Assembly: GCA_963737225.1 (NCBI GenBank)
Contig: CAVTSA010000013.1
Coordinates: forward strand, 639,744-703,743
DNA: 64,000 nucleotides
From: CAVTSA01 sp963737225
GTDB taxonomy: Bacteria > Chloroflexota > Dormibacteria > Dormibacterales > Dormibacteraceae
Reading direction: 5' to 3'
This document shows positions 45,664 to 53,450 of the stretch, one piece after another. Under the pieces are notes generated by a model. It was given only the letters and a program-made list of their open reading frames with translations, did no database searches and was not told where the DNA came from. The translations under genes were made by a program, and so were the position numbers. The first letter of the stretch is position 1. The number at the start of each line of letters is the position of its first letter.

Positions 45664-46425
45664 ATCAGGACCTACCGGGACGAGGCGATCGTCCTCCGCA
45701 CGCTCGACTACGGCGAGGCCGACCGCATCCTCACGCTGCTCACGGGCGAGCACGGCAAGGTGGGTGCGATCGCCAAGGGAGCGCGCCGCCAGCCGAGCCG
45801 GCTCGGTCCCGCCCTGCAGGTCTTCCACCACCTGGACGTGCAGCTGGCGACCGGCCACAACCTCGACGTGGTGACCCAGGCGGTGCCGCTGCCGGGGCCA
45901 CGGATCCGTGCCGACATCGAGTGGACCGCGCGCGCCGCCGTCATCTGCGAGCTCGCCGACAGCATCAGCGAGGAGCGGCATCCCGAGCGCGACGTCTTTC
46001 AGCTGACGCTCGACAGCCTGCACGATCTGGCCGAGGAGTCGGAGCCGAGGCGCGCCACCGCCCACTTTCTGATGAACGCGCTGCTGCGGCTGGGGTACGG
46101 ACCTCGGCTGCGGGAATGTGCGGGCTGCGGGCGCCCCCTGCCGGAGCGGGCGGCAGCGTTCTCCCCGGAGGCCGGCGGGTTCCTGTGCGCCGACTGTGCG
46201 CGGCCCGGGATGGCGCTGGTGCCGGTGCAGACGATCAAGGTGCTGCGCGTGCTGGAGGCGGGCGACATCGACCTCTACCGAAGGCTCAAACTGTCCGACG
46301 AGCTGCTGTCCTCCCTGGAGGACGTGCTCGAGGCGCAGCTGGAGTTCCACCTCGACCGCCGGCTGCGCTCGCTGCGCTTCCTGCGTCAGATGCGGCGTGC
46401 GCAGCCGGCCCCCGACAGGACGTGA
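45664..46425 (+). CDS. recO: DNA repair protein RecO (probable ATC start)
   Basis: 253 aa if it starts at ATC 45664. RecO proteins begin near the OB-fold sequence seen here (RTYRDEAIVLRTLDYGEADR). The only standard start upstream is GTG 45574, which would translate a paired-palindrome element into about 30 residues of noise. A TAGGCT box lies 8 nt before ATC 45664, the same spacing as leaderless genes nearby. The zinc-binding cysteines (ECAGCGRPL, FLCADCARPG) lie near residues 155-185. It loads RecA with RecR. glyS follows 11 bp later. Confidence 0.88.
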   Translation: MRTYRDEAIVLRTLDYGEADRILTLLTGEHGKVGAIAKGARRQPSRLGPALQVFHHLDVQLATGHNLDVVTQAVPLPGPRIRADIEWTARAAVICELADSISEERHPERDVFQLTLDSLHDLAEESEPRRATAHFLMNALLRLGYGPRLRECAGCGRPLPERAAAFSPEAGGFLCADCARPGMALVPVQTIKVLRVLEAGDIDLYRRLKLSDELLSSLEDVLEAQLEFHLDRRLRSLRFLRQMRRAQPAPDRT

Positions 46426-46436
46426 AAGGACAGGAC

Positions 46437-47750
46437 GTGATCGAACGCGAGCAGTTGATGGACCGTGTGGTGGCGCTCTGCAAGCGCCGGGGCTTCGTCT
46501 ATCCGTCGAGCGAGATCTACGGTGGGCTCAACGCGGTCTACGACTACGGACCCTACGGGGTGGCCATGAGGCGCGCGATCCGCGAGCTCTGGTGGCGCCG
46601 GACGGTCGATCTGCGCGACGACGTGGTGGGGCTCGAGGCGTCGATCCTGATGAACTCCGAGGTCTGGGTGGCGTCGGGCCACGTCGCCGGCTTCACCGAC
46701 CCGCTCGTCGACTGCCTCGGCACCTGCCGCAAGCGCTGGCGCGCCGACCACCTGGAAACCGACCGGTGTCCGGAATGCGGTGGTCCGCTCTCCGCGCCGC
46801 GCCAGTTCAACCTCATGTTCAAGACCCACATCGGGCCCGTCGAGGAAGCCGCCGACGTGGTCTACCTGCGGCCGGAGACCGCGCAGGGCATGTTCGTCGA
46901 CTTCAAGAACGTGCTCAACTCGATGCGCGTCCGGATCCCGTTCGGCATCGCGCAGCAGGGCCGGTCGTTCCGCAACGAGATCTCGCCCGGCAACTTCATC
47001 TTCCGTCTCCGCGAGTTCGATCAGATGGAGCTGGAGTACTTCGTCAAGCCGGGCGAGGACGAGGAGGCCCACGCCTTCTGGATCCAGGAGCGATTGGAGT
47101 GGTACCTGCGAGAGCTCGGCATCAAGCCCGAACGCCTCCGGCTCCGCCCGCATGACGCCGGCGAGCTGGCGCACTACGCCAAGGCGGCGACGGATATCGA
47201 GTACGAGTTCCCGTTCGGCTGGGGCGAGCTGGAGGGTATCGCGAACCGGACCGACTACGACCTTCGCGCTCACCAGGAGCATTCCCGCCAGGATCTGACC
47301 TACCTGGACCAGGAGTCGGGCGAGCGCTACCTGCCCTACGCCATCGAGCCGGCGGTGGGCGTCGACCGCATCATGGTCATGGCCCTGATCGACGCTTACG
47401 ACGAGGACCAGGTCCGTGGGGAGACGCGGGTCGTCCTCCGGCTGCACCCCAACATCGCCCCGGTTCAGGTGGCGGTGATGCCTCTCTCCAAGAAGGAGTC
47501 GCTGATCGAGCCGGCCCGGCGGGTGCAGGCGCTGCTGCGTGAGCGCTATCGCGTGGAGTACGACCAGACAGGAGGCAACATCGGTCGCCGCTACCGCCGC
47601 CAGGACGAGATCGGGACCCCGTTCTGCGTCACCATCGATTTCGACACGCTCGACGACCGGGCGGTGACGATTCGTGAGCGCGACTCGATGGAGCAGGAGC
47701 GGGTCCCCATCGATCGCCTGGTGGAGCGGGTGGGCCACCGCCTGGGCTGA
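46437..47750 (+). CDS. glyS: Glycyl-tRNA synthetase (single-chain alpha2 type)
   Basis: 437 aa from GTG 46437 after AAAGGA. Class II motifs: motif 1 region with YGPYGVAMRRAIRELWW, insertion with a CPECGGPL knuckle, motif 2 FRNEISPGNFIFRLREFDQMELEYF, motif 3 EPAVGVDRIMVMAL. The C-terminal anticodon-binding domain starts PNIAPVQVAVMPLSKK. This is the homodimeric form, unlike the two-chain bacterial enzyme. A recO-glyS-dnaG-rpoD order is common in several phyla. Confidence 0.95.
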   Translation: MIEREQLMDRVVALCKRRGFVYPSSEIYGGLNAVYDYGPYGVAMRRAIRELWWRRTVDLRDDVVGLEASILMNSEVWVASGHVAGFTDPLVDCLGTCRKRWRADHLETDRCPECGGPLSAPRQFNLMFKTHIGPVEEAADVVYLRPETAQGMFVDFKNVLNSMRVRIPFGIAQQGRSFRNEISPGNFIFRLREFDQMELEYFVKPGEDEEAHAFWIQERLEWYLRELGIKPERLRLRPHDAGELAHYAKAATDIEYEFPFGWGELEGIANRTDYDLRAHQEHSRQDLTYLDQESGERYLPYAIEPAVGVDRIMVMALIDAYDEDQVRGETRVVLRLHPNIAPVQVAVMPLSKKESLIEPARRVQALLRERYRVEYDQTGGNIGRRYRRQDEIGTPFCVTIDFDTLDDRAVTIRERDSMEQERVPIDRLVERVGHRLG

Positions 47751-47783
47751 CCCCCGGGCGAGGGGGCACCGGGGAAAGGGCCA

Positions 47784-47842
47784 TTGGTGCACCAATCGCC
47801 GTGTCTGGGCGCCAGGACAGGGGAGTTGGTGCACCAATCGCC
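47784..47842. repeat. Paired-palindrome element 7 (42-bp spacing)
   Basis: Two identical copies of TTGGTGCACCAATCGCC (47784-47800 and 47826-47842) lie in the same orientation. Centres at 47789.5 and 47831.5 are 42 bp apart. It lies between glyS and dnaG, about 90 bp before the dnaG -10. The rest of 47751-47947 holds no gene. Confidence 0.82.
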
Positions 47843-47947
47843 CACTCGGTCCGCGCAGCGACGGCGACGGGCAAGGTCTGTCCGGGTCGAGTCCGAATCG
47901 AAGCGCTGGTCTGAGGGGGACCGGGGGCCGGGTAAAGTACCCGTGCG

Positions 47948-49720
47948 ATGCCGCCGCTGGTCGGGTCTGACGACGCCAAGGAGCAGATCCGCAACCGGCT
48001 CAATCTGGTCGAGGTGGTGCGGCAGCGAGTGCCGCTCCGCAAGCAGGGGCGGGAGTGGGTGGGTCTGTGCCCGTTCCACCAGGAGAAGACACCCTCCTTC
48101 AGCGTCAACGAAGGCAAGCAGTCCTGGTACTGCTTCGGCTGCGGGCGGGGAGGCGACCTCTTCAGCTTCGTCGTGGAGTACGAGAAGGTCGACTTCCGCC
48201 AGGCGCTGGAGATGCTGGCCGAGCAGGCGGGCGTCGAGCTCCGGGAGCGGACCAGCGCCGAGCGCCAGCGGTCGGAGCTCAAAAAGCGTCTGCTCGCTCT
48301 GGTCGCGCTGGCCCAGCGCTACTACGACTACGTCCTCCACCAGACTCCGGCCGGTGCCCCCGGTCGCGAGCTCCTGGAGGCTCGCGGCGTCTCGAGCGAG
48401 GTCGCCAAGACATTCGGTCTCGGGTATGCGCCCGGAGGTCACAGCCTGGCCGGTTACCTGCGACGGCGCGGCCACGACCAGCGCGATTCGGTCGAGGCCG
48501 GGCTGGTCCGTCGAGACGGCCAGGATTTCTTCCAGCAGCGGGTGCTGATCCCGATCCGCGACGAGTCGGGCCATCCGCTCGCCTTCACCGGCCGCACGAT
48601 CGCGGCCGACGAACCCCGCAAGTACATCAACACGGCCGCCACCCCGATCTACGACAAGGGCCGCGTCCTGTTCGGCCTCGACCTGGCCCGCCGCCCGATC
48701 GAGGAGAAGGGCCTGGCGACGGTGATGGAGGGGCAGTTCGACGTCATCGCCGCCCACGAGTTCGGCATCACCACCGCGATCGCCAGCTCCGGGACCGCGC
48801 TGACCCAGGAACAGGTCCGGCTCCTCCGGCGGTTCACCGACGACGTGGTCCTGGTGTTCGACAACGACCGCGCCGGCCGTGCCGCCACTGACAAGGCGGT
48901 CCGTCTGGCGCTCGAGGCCGGCATGGGGACCAGAGTCCTCCGCCTCACCGGCGACGCGAAGGACCCTGACGAGTTCCTGCGTCAGGGGGGCGATTGGGAG
49001 GACCGGCTGCGAGCTGCGCGGGAAGGCATGGAGCAGCGCCTCCGGGACGCGATCGACGGGCTCGACCTGAGCCGCCCGGACCAGCTCCAGCGGGCCATCG
49101 GCGCCGTCCAGCGGCTGCTCGACGAGGTCTCCGAGCCGGCGGTCTGGGAGCGGTACAAAGAGCTGGCCAAGCAGATCCTCGAGATCGACGCCAGGCAGGA
49201 GCCTTTCCGCCGCCGCTCGCCGAACCGGAGTACCGAACCGGCTCCCGATGCCGGCCCCGAGCTGCAGACGGTCTCGGCACCCATCACTCACGGCATGGCG
49301 TATGTGCTGCAGCTGCTGGCGATCTGCCCGGAGGCACTTCCGCAGGTCGTGGCAGCACTTCCGCCGGAGGAGCTGACGGGACGCGATCGTGACGCGTACC
49401 TGCGTATGGTTAGGGCGCTCGAACGGGGTGGTGCCCAGGGGTTGGCTGACGAGGTCCGCTCGTTGGCTCCCGAGGAGCAGAACCTGGTGTACCGCGCATG
49501 GGCGATTCCCGTGCCGGGAGCCAGCGAGGAGGTCGCGGTCGATGCAGCCCGGAACATACGGCGCCAGGCCAGGGCGCAGCGACGGCGCACGCTTATCGCC
49601 GAGCTGGCAGACGCGGAAAGGCAGCGTGACGGGGCCAGGGTCGCCGCGATCCAGCAGCGTCTGAGCACTACCGACGAGCGGACAGGAGACGAAGGTGGCG
49701 AAGACGAAGAGCAAGGTTGA
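47948..49720 (+). CDS. dnaG: DNA primase
   Basis: 590 aa from ATG 47948; TAAAGT (47933-47938) is 9 nt upstream. The CHC2 zinc finger is CPFHQEKTPSF...WYCFGCGRGGD (near residues 40-65). The primase core contains KYINTAATPIYDKG, and the TOPRIM fold has VMEGQFDVIAAHEFG and VLVFDNDRAGRAATDKA. The C-terminal helicase-interaction domain is short and Arg-rich. It makes RNA primers with the replicative helicase. The sigma-factor gene begins inside its last 26 bases. Confidence 0.96.
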   Translation: MPPLVGSDDAKEQIRNRLNLVEVVRQRVPLRKQGREWVGLCPFHQEKTPSFSVNEGKQSWYCFGCGRGGDLFSFVVEYEKVDFRQALEMLAEQAGVELRERTSAERQRSELKKRLLALVALAQRYYDYVLHQTPAGAPGRELLEARGVSSEVAKTFGLGYAPGGHSLAGYLRRRGHDQRDSVEAGLVRRDGQDFFQQRVLIPIRDESGHPLAFTGRTIAADEPRKYINTAATPIYDKGRVLFGLDLARRPIEEKGLATVMEGQFDVIAAHEFGITTAIASSGTALTQEQVRLLRRFTDDVVLVFDNDRAGRAATDKAVRLALEAGMGTRVLRLTGDAKDPDEFLRQGGDWEDRLRAAREGMEQRLRDAIDGLDLSRPDQLQRAIGAVQRLLDEVSEPAVWERYKELAKQILEIDARQEPFRRRSPNRSTEPAPDAGPELQTVSAPITHGMAYVLQLLAICPEALPQVVAALPPEELTGRDRDAYLRMVRALERGGAQGLADEVRSLAPEEQNLVYRAWAIPVPGASEEVAVDAARNIRRQARAQRRRTLIAELADAERQRDGARVAAIQQRLSTTDERTGDEGGEDEEQG

Positions 49721-50801
49721 GGTCAGGTTCGAAGACCTGCTCGTCCAGCAGGCGGAGGCCTTGATCGTCAAGGGCAAGGAGCAGGGCTTCCTCGCTCCCG
49801 ACGAGGTTCTCGACGGGCTCCCCGAGATCGACGCCGACGCTCCCGACCAGATCTTCCGCATCTTCGCCGCCTTCAAGGACATGGGGATCGAGATCACCGA
49901 CTCCGGCGGCGAAGCCAGTGAGGAGGAGGCGGACGACGAGCTTCAGCTCGAAGTGGAGTTGATGGACTCGGTCTCCCTCGACGACCCGGTCCGCATGTAT
50001 CTGAAAGAGATCGGGCGCGTGAGCCTGCTCACGGCGCAGGACGAGGTCGACCTGGCCATGCGTATCGAGGCCGGTGACGACATCGCCAAGCAGGCGCTCA
50101 CCGAGGCCAACCTGCGGCTGGTGGTCTCCATCGCCAAGAAGTACATCGGGCGCGGCATGACCTTCCTGGACCTGATCCAGGAGGGGAACATGGGCTTGAT
50201 CCGGGCCGTCGAGAAGTTCGACTACCACAAGGGCTACAAGTTCTCCACCTATGCCACCTGGTGGATCCGGCAGGCGATCACCCGCGCGATCGCCGACCAG
50301 GCCCGCACGATCCGGATCCCGGTCCACATGGTGGAGACGATCAACAAGCTGGTGCGCGTCTCACGCCGGCTGCTCCAGGAGCTGGGTCGCGAGCCGAGCG
50401 ACGAAGAGATCGCCGAGGAGATGGGCGTCACGCCCGACAAGGTGCGCGAGATCGTCAAGGTCTCGCAGGACCCGGTCTCGCTGGAGACGCCGATCGGGGA
50501 GGAAGAGGACTCGCACCTGGGCGACTTCGTGGAGGACAAGGAGGCGACCGCGCCACAGGACGCCGCGTCGCTGACCATGCTCCACAACGAGGTCGAGGAC
50601 ATCCTCGACACCCTGACGCCTCGCGAGCGGCGCGTCCTGCAGCTGCGGTTCGGACTCATCGACGGCCACCAGCGGACGCTGGAGGAGGTCGGCAAGCGGT
50701 TCGGGGTGACCCGCGAGCGGATCCGTCAGATCGAGGCGAAGGCGCTGCGCAAGCTCCGCCACCCGTCCCGCTCCAAGAAGCTGCGCGACTACCTCGAATA
50801 G
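49695..50801 (+). CDS. rpoD: Primary RNA polymerase sigma factor
   Basis: 368 aa from GTG 49695 with GGAG 7 nt before. A short region 1 (about 1-85) is followed by 1.2 (DDPVRMYLKEIGRVSLLT), 2.1-2.4 (NLRLVVSIAKKYIGRGMTFLDLIQEGN, KFSTYATWWIRQAITRAI), 3 (RIPVHMVETINKL) and 4 (RERRVLQLRFGLIDG, TRERIRQIEAKALRKLRHP). It directs housekeeping transcription and its region 2.4 fits TANNNT -10 boxes. Production is tied to dnaG by the overlap. Confidence 0.96.
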   Translation: MAKTKSKVEVRFEDLLVQQAEALIVKGKEQGFLAPDEVLDGLPEIDADAPDQIFRIFAAFKDMGIEITDSGGEASEEEADDELQLEVELMDSVSLDDPVRMYLKEIGRVSLLTAQDEVDLAMRIEAGDDIAKQALTEANLRLVVSIAKKYIGRGMTFLDLIQEGNMGLIRAVEKFDYHKGYKFSTYATWWIRQAITRAIADQARTIRIPVHMVETINKLVRVSRRLLQELGREPSDEEIAEEMGVTPDKVREIVKVSQDPVSLETPIGEEEDSHLGDFVEDKEATAPQDAASLTMLHNEVEDILDTLTPRERRVLQLRFGLIDGHQRTLEEVGKRFGVTRERIRQIEAKALRKLRHPSRSKKLRDYLE

Positions 50802-50844
50802 GAGTTCACGCCTGGGTCGCGCGCAGGGTATGCTGCCTGCCGCG

Positions 50845-51531
50845 ATGCCCGTCATCACGATCACGGGGCTCTATGGAGCGGGCCGGGAGACGATCGGCGC
50901 GATGGTCGCCGAGCAGCTGGACGCCCAGCTCCTCGACCGCAAGATCTTCACCGAGGTGTCACGCCGCCTGGATTTGCCGGACGAGGAGGTGGCCGCACAG
51001 GAAGAGACGCCTGCGAGCCTCCTGGATCGAGTGCTGGTGGCGCTCGGAGCCTCCTCGGCCGACTTCTCGCAGCCACCCGAGGCGGCGTGGGCGCCGCCCT
51101 ATGAAGACGTTCCGTACGACACCCGCAAAGCCGTGCTCCGGATCACGCAGGAGGTGATCCGGGAGGCCGCGCGGACGGGGAACGCGGTCATCGTGGGCCG
51201 CGGCAGCACGATGGTGCTGGCCGACCGCATGCTGACCCTGCACGTGTTTCTGCAGGGGCCGGAGGAGGACCGGCTGGCATCCGTGCGGCGGGGGTCGAAC
51301 CTCACCGAGGCGGCGGCGCGCAAGCTGCTGCGGCACACCGACGAGAACCGAGGTTCCTACATCAAGCAGGTCTACGGCACCGACTGGCGGCGCCCCGCTC
51401 ACTACCAGCTGGTCCTCGACACGTCCTGGCTGGGCTGGGAGCGGACGGCCAACATCATCGCCTCCGCGGGACGGGCGCACCTGGGTCCGGCCGAGGGTCC
51501 GGCCCGGGGTTACGGGCCTCCGCTACCCTGA
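50845..51531 (+). CDS. Cytidylate kinase-like family protein
   Basis: 228 aa from ATG 50845 (a TATGCT box lies 10 nt before). The P-loop is ITGLYGAGRETIG, followed by LLDRKIFTEVSRRL, GNAVIVGRGSTMVLADR and the Arg-rich lid DRLASVRRGSNLTEAAARK...DENRGSYIKQVYG. This is the cytidylate_kinase2 branch (PF13189-like), whose substrate is not settled. It is alone rather than fused to a partner domain. Two small genes follow closely. Confidence 0.82.
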   Translation: MPVITITGLYGAGRETIGAMVAEQLDAQLLDRKIFTEVSRRLDLPDEEVAAQEETPASLLDRVLVALGASSADFSQPPEAAWAPPYEDVPYDTRKAVLRITQEVIREAARTGNAVIVGRGSTMVLADRMLTLHVFLQGPEEDRLASVRRGSNLTEAAARKLLRHTDENRGSYIKQVYGTDWRRPAHYQLVLDTSWLGWERTANIIASAGRAHLGPAEGPARGYGPPLP

Positions 51532-51535
51532 ACAC

Positions 51536-51841
51536 GTGGCACAGTTCCCCGACACCGTCGGCTCCTTCACTTCGGGCGTCGACGGCGCCAGCGAGGGAGG
51601 ACGGCAGTCGACGACGCGCCTGCCCTCGACGCTTGTGCTCTACGCGGTCCCGCTGTTGAACCAGCTGAAGCGGGAGGGCTACCGGGGAAAGCTGGCGGCC
51701 GAGCCCGCCCTGGAGCCCGAGGGATGGGTGATCAAGCTCATCTACGACGGGGACGCGCCGGCGGATGTCCCGGAGCGCTGGCACGGCCACCGCGTGGTGG
51801 TGGAGCCCGCTCCGCCGCCCCCGCCCCAGGAGAAGAGGTAG
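51536..51841 (+). CDS. Hypothetical protein (101 aa)
   Basis: GTG 51536 lies 6 nt after TACCCT (51524-51529), which is inside the last codons of the preceding gene, so a leaderless internal promoter is possible. A central stretch LPSTLVLYAVPLLNQLKREGYRGKLAAEPALEPEGWVI is followed by an HGHRVVVEP strand and a Pro-rich tail. I do not recognise the family. The stop is immediately followed by the next start. Confidence 0.6.
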   Translation: MAQFPDTVGSFTSGVDGASEGGRQSTTRLPSTLVLYAVPLLNQLKREGYRGKLAAEPALEPEGWVIKLIYDGDAPADVPERWHGHRVVVEPAPPPPPQEKR

Positions 51842-52042
51842 GTGGCGTTCACCGAGGAGTCGACGATCGGGGAGGTCGTCAGCCGTCATCCCGACGGTCG
51901 GGGACTCCTCTTCGAGCACGGGTACGACGTCGGGGACGGGTTCATCGACGTCCTGTCTCAGAGCCAGACCCTGCTGAGCGCGGAACGGGCCGGCCGACTT
52001 CGAGACCTGACCGCCCTGCTGGGACGCCTCAACCGGGGTTAG
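51842..52042 (+). CDS. DUF1858-like small protein
   Basis: 66 aa, GTG start directly after the previous stop, with AAGAGG before it. The pattern STIGEVVSRHPDGRGLLFEHGYDVGDGF matches the DUF1858 fold, which is found alone or fused to redox and hemerythrin-like domains. It lacks the cysteine pair of the redox-disulfide version. The function is unknown. Confidence 0.65.
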   Translation: MAFTEESTIGEVVSRHPDGRGLLFEHGYDVGDGFIDVLSQSQTLLSAERAGRLRDLTALLGRLNRG

Positions 52043-52076
52043 GCTGGCGCTCCGGGCGCGCCCGGCGTTCCCCCGA

Positions 52077-52128
52077 TGGTGCACCAAACGGGTCCTAGAA
52101 CCGGGGAATGAGACCCGGTAGCGCACCA
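52077..52128. repeat. Paired-palindrome element 8 (degenerate, 42-bp spacing)
   Basis: TGGTGCACCA (centre 52081.5) and a decayed copy TAGCGCACCA (centre 52123.5) lie 42 bp apart at the convergent junction before kynU. Same family as elements 6 and 7. Confidence 0.55.
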
Positions 52129-52159
52129 ACAGCTCTTGTCTCTGGACTGCGCCAGGGCC

Positions 52160-53362
52160 TCAGTCCCGGGAGAGGAGCGGCGCCATCTCGCGAAGCAGGA
52201 GGCGGAGCCGCTCGACGGCGTCCCAGATGTCGACGAACCGGGTGTAGAGCGGCGTCAGTCCGAACCGCACCACGTCAGGGGGCCGGAAGTCGGTCACCAC
52301 GTCGTGCTCGGCGAGGGCCCGGCTCAGGTCGCGGGCGTGGGCCACGCGGATCGACACCTGGGACCCGCGAAGTGACCCGTTGCGAGGCGAGATGATCTCG
52401 ACCCCGGTGCGCGCGCACCGCTCCTCGAGCAGCTGGATGAAGTACTGGCCGAGAAGGACCGACTTGGATCGGACGTCCGAGATGTCGACGTCGTCCCACA
52501 CCGCGAGGGCACCCTCGAGGGAGGCGATGCCGAGGATCCCGGTGGTCCCGGACAGAAAGCGCCTGGCGTCGGGCGCGGGCTCGTACGCCTCGTCGAAGAG
52601 AAAGCTGTCGGCATGCCCGAACCAGCCCGGGATCGGCGATCGAAGGCTCGAGATCAGGCGGTCGTTCGCGTAGACGAACGCCGGCGCGCCGGGGCCTCCG
52701 TTGAGGAACTTGTAGGTGCAGCCGGTGGCGAGGTCGACCTCGCAGCCGTCGAGGTCGAGCGGCACTGCACCCACCGAGTGACAGAGGTCCCAGAGCATGA
52801 GCGCTCCGACCCGGTGGGCGGCGCGCGTCAGCCGTGCCATGTCGTGCATCGCCCCGGTCCGGAAGTCGACGTGCGTCAGCATGACCAGAGCCACTTCCCC
52901 GCTCAGCGCCCCCTCCAGCTGGAAGGCCGGGACCTGCTCCACACGCATGCCGAAGAGGCGTCCCAGCTCGACCGCGATGTACCGATCGGTGGGGAAATCG
53001 CCGGGCGCGAGAAGGATGACCTGGCGCTGGGACCGCTCCCGAAGGCCGGCCGTCGCCAGCTTGTGGAGGTTGACCGTGGTGTTGTCGGTCACCACCACCT
53101 CGCCCGGGCGGGCGCCGATCAGCTTCGCGATTCGCTCTCCGACCCGAACCGGGGCTTCGAACCATCCGCGTTCGGACCAGCCCGCGATCAGGTGGTCGCG
53201 CCACTCGTCGGCCACGCGCTGGAGCTGCTCGCGGGCGGCGCGGCTGGGAGGACCCAGCGAGTTACCGTCCATGTAGATCAGGCCGTCACGAAGGAGGAAG
53301 CGGCTGCGCACCGGCGCCAGCGGGTCGCGCGCATCGAGCGCCTCGAAGTCCCGGCGTTGCAC
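52160..53362 (-). CDS. kynU: Kynureninase
   Basis: 400 aa from GTG 53362 after AAAGGAGGTG. Fold-type-I PLP enzyme. It opens RFLLRDGLIYMDGNSLGPPSR and has the phosphate/ring region TDNTTVNLHKLATA, the Asp/His pair LWDLCHSVGAVPLDLD, and the PLP lysine in ATGCTYKFLNGGPGAPAF. The C-terminal domain is VSIRVAHARDLSRAL...VVRFGLTPLYTRF. It cleaves kynurenine to anthranilate and alanine. Divergent from the SGNH-dioxygenase fusion, with a shared symmetrical -10. Confidence 0.94.
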   Translation of the reverse strand: MQRRDFEALDARDPLAPVRSRFLLRDGLIYMDGNSLGPPSRAAREQLQRVADEWRDHLIAGWSERGWFEAPVRVGERIAKLIGARPGEVVVTDNTTVNLHKLATAGLRERSQRQVILLAPGDFPTDRYIAVELGRLFGMRVEQVPAFQLEGALSGEVALVMLTHVDFRTGAMHDMARLTRAAHRVGALMLWDLCHSVGAVPLDLDGCEVDLATGCTYKFLNGGPGAPAFVYANDRLISSLRSPIPGWFGHADSFLFDEAYEPAPDARRFLSGTTGILGIASLEGALAVWDDVDISDVRSKSVLLGQYFIQLLEERCARTGVEIISPRNGSLRGSQVSIRVAHARDLSRALAEHDVVTDFRPPDVVRFGLTPLYTRFVDIWDAVERLRLLLREMAPLLSRD

Positions 53363-53414
53363 ATGCACCTCCTTTCGGGCTGGGTTGGCGGAACGCCGGA
53401 AAGGGGACCCCAGA

Positions 53415-53450
53415 TTGCCCACTTCGGCGGCGCTCCTATCGTAGGGACGA
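53415..53450. promoter_or_regulatory. Symmetrical divergent promoter of the kynurenine genes
   Basis: TATCGTA (53437-53443) gives a plus-strand -10 TATCGT with TTGCCC (53415-53420) 16 bp upstream, and a minus-strand -10 TACGAT for kynU. The plus ATG lies 7 nt after its -10. Confidence 0.55.

Noticed and set aside
52613..53449. Extending the SGNH-TDO frame upstream to 52613
   Set aside because: That part is the antisense of kynU and looks like noise; ATG 53450 has the leaderless box and begins the SGNH domain.
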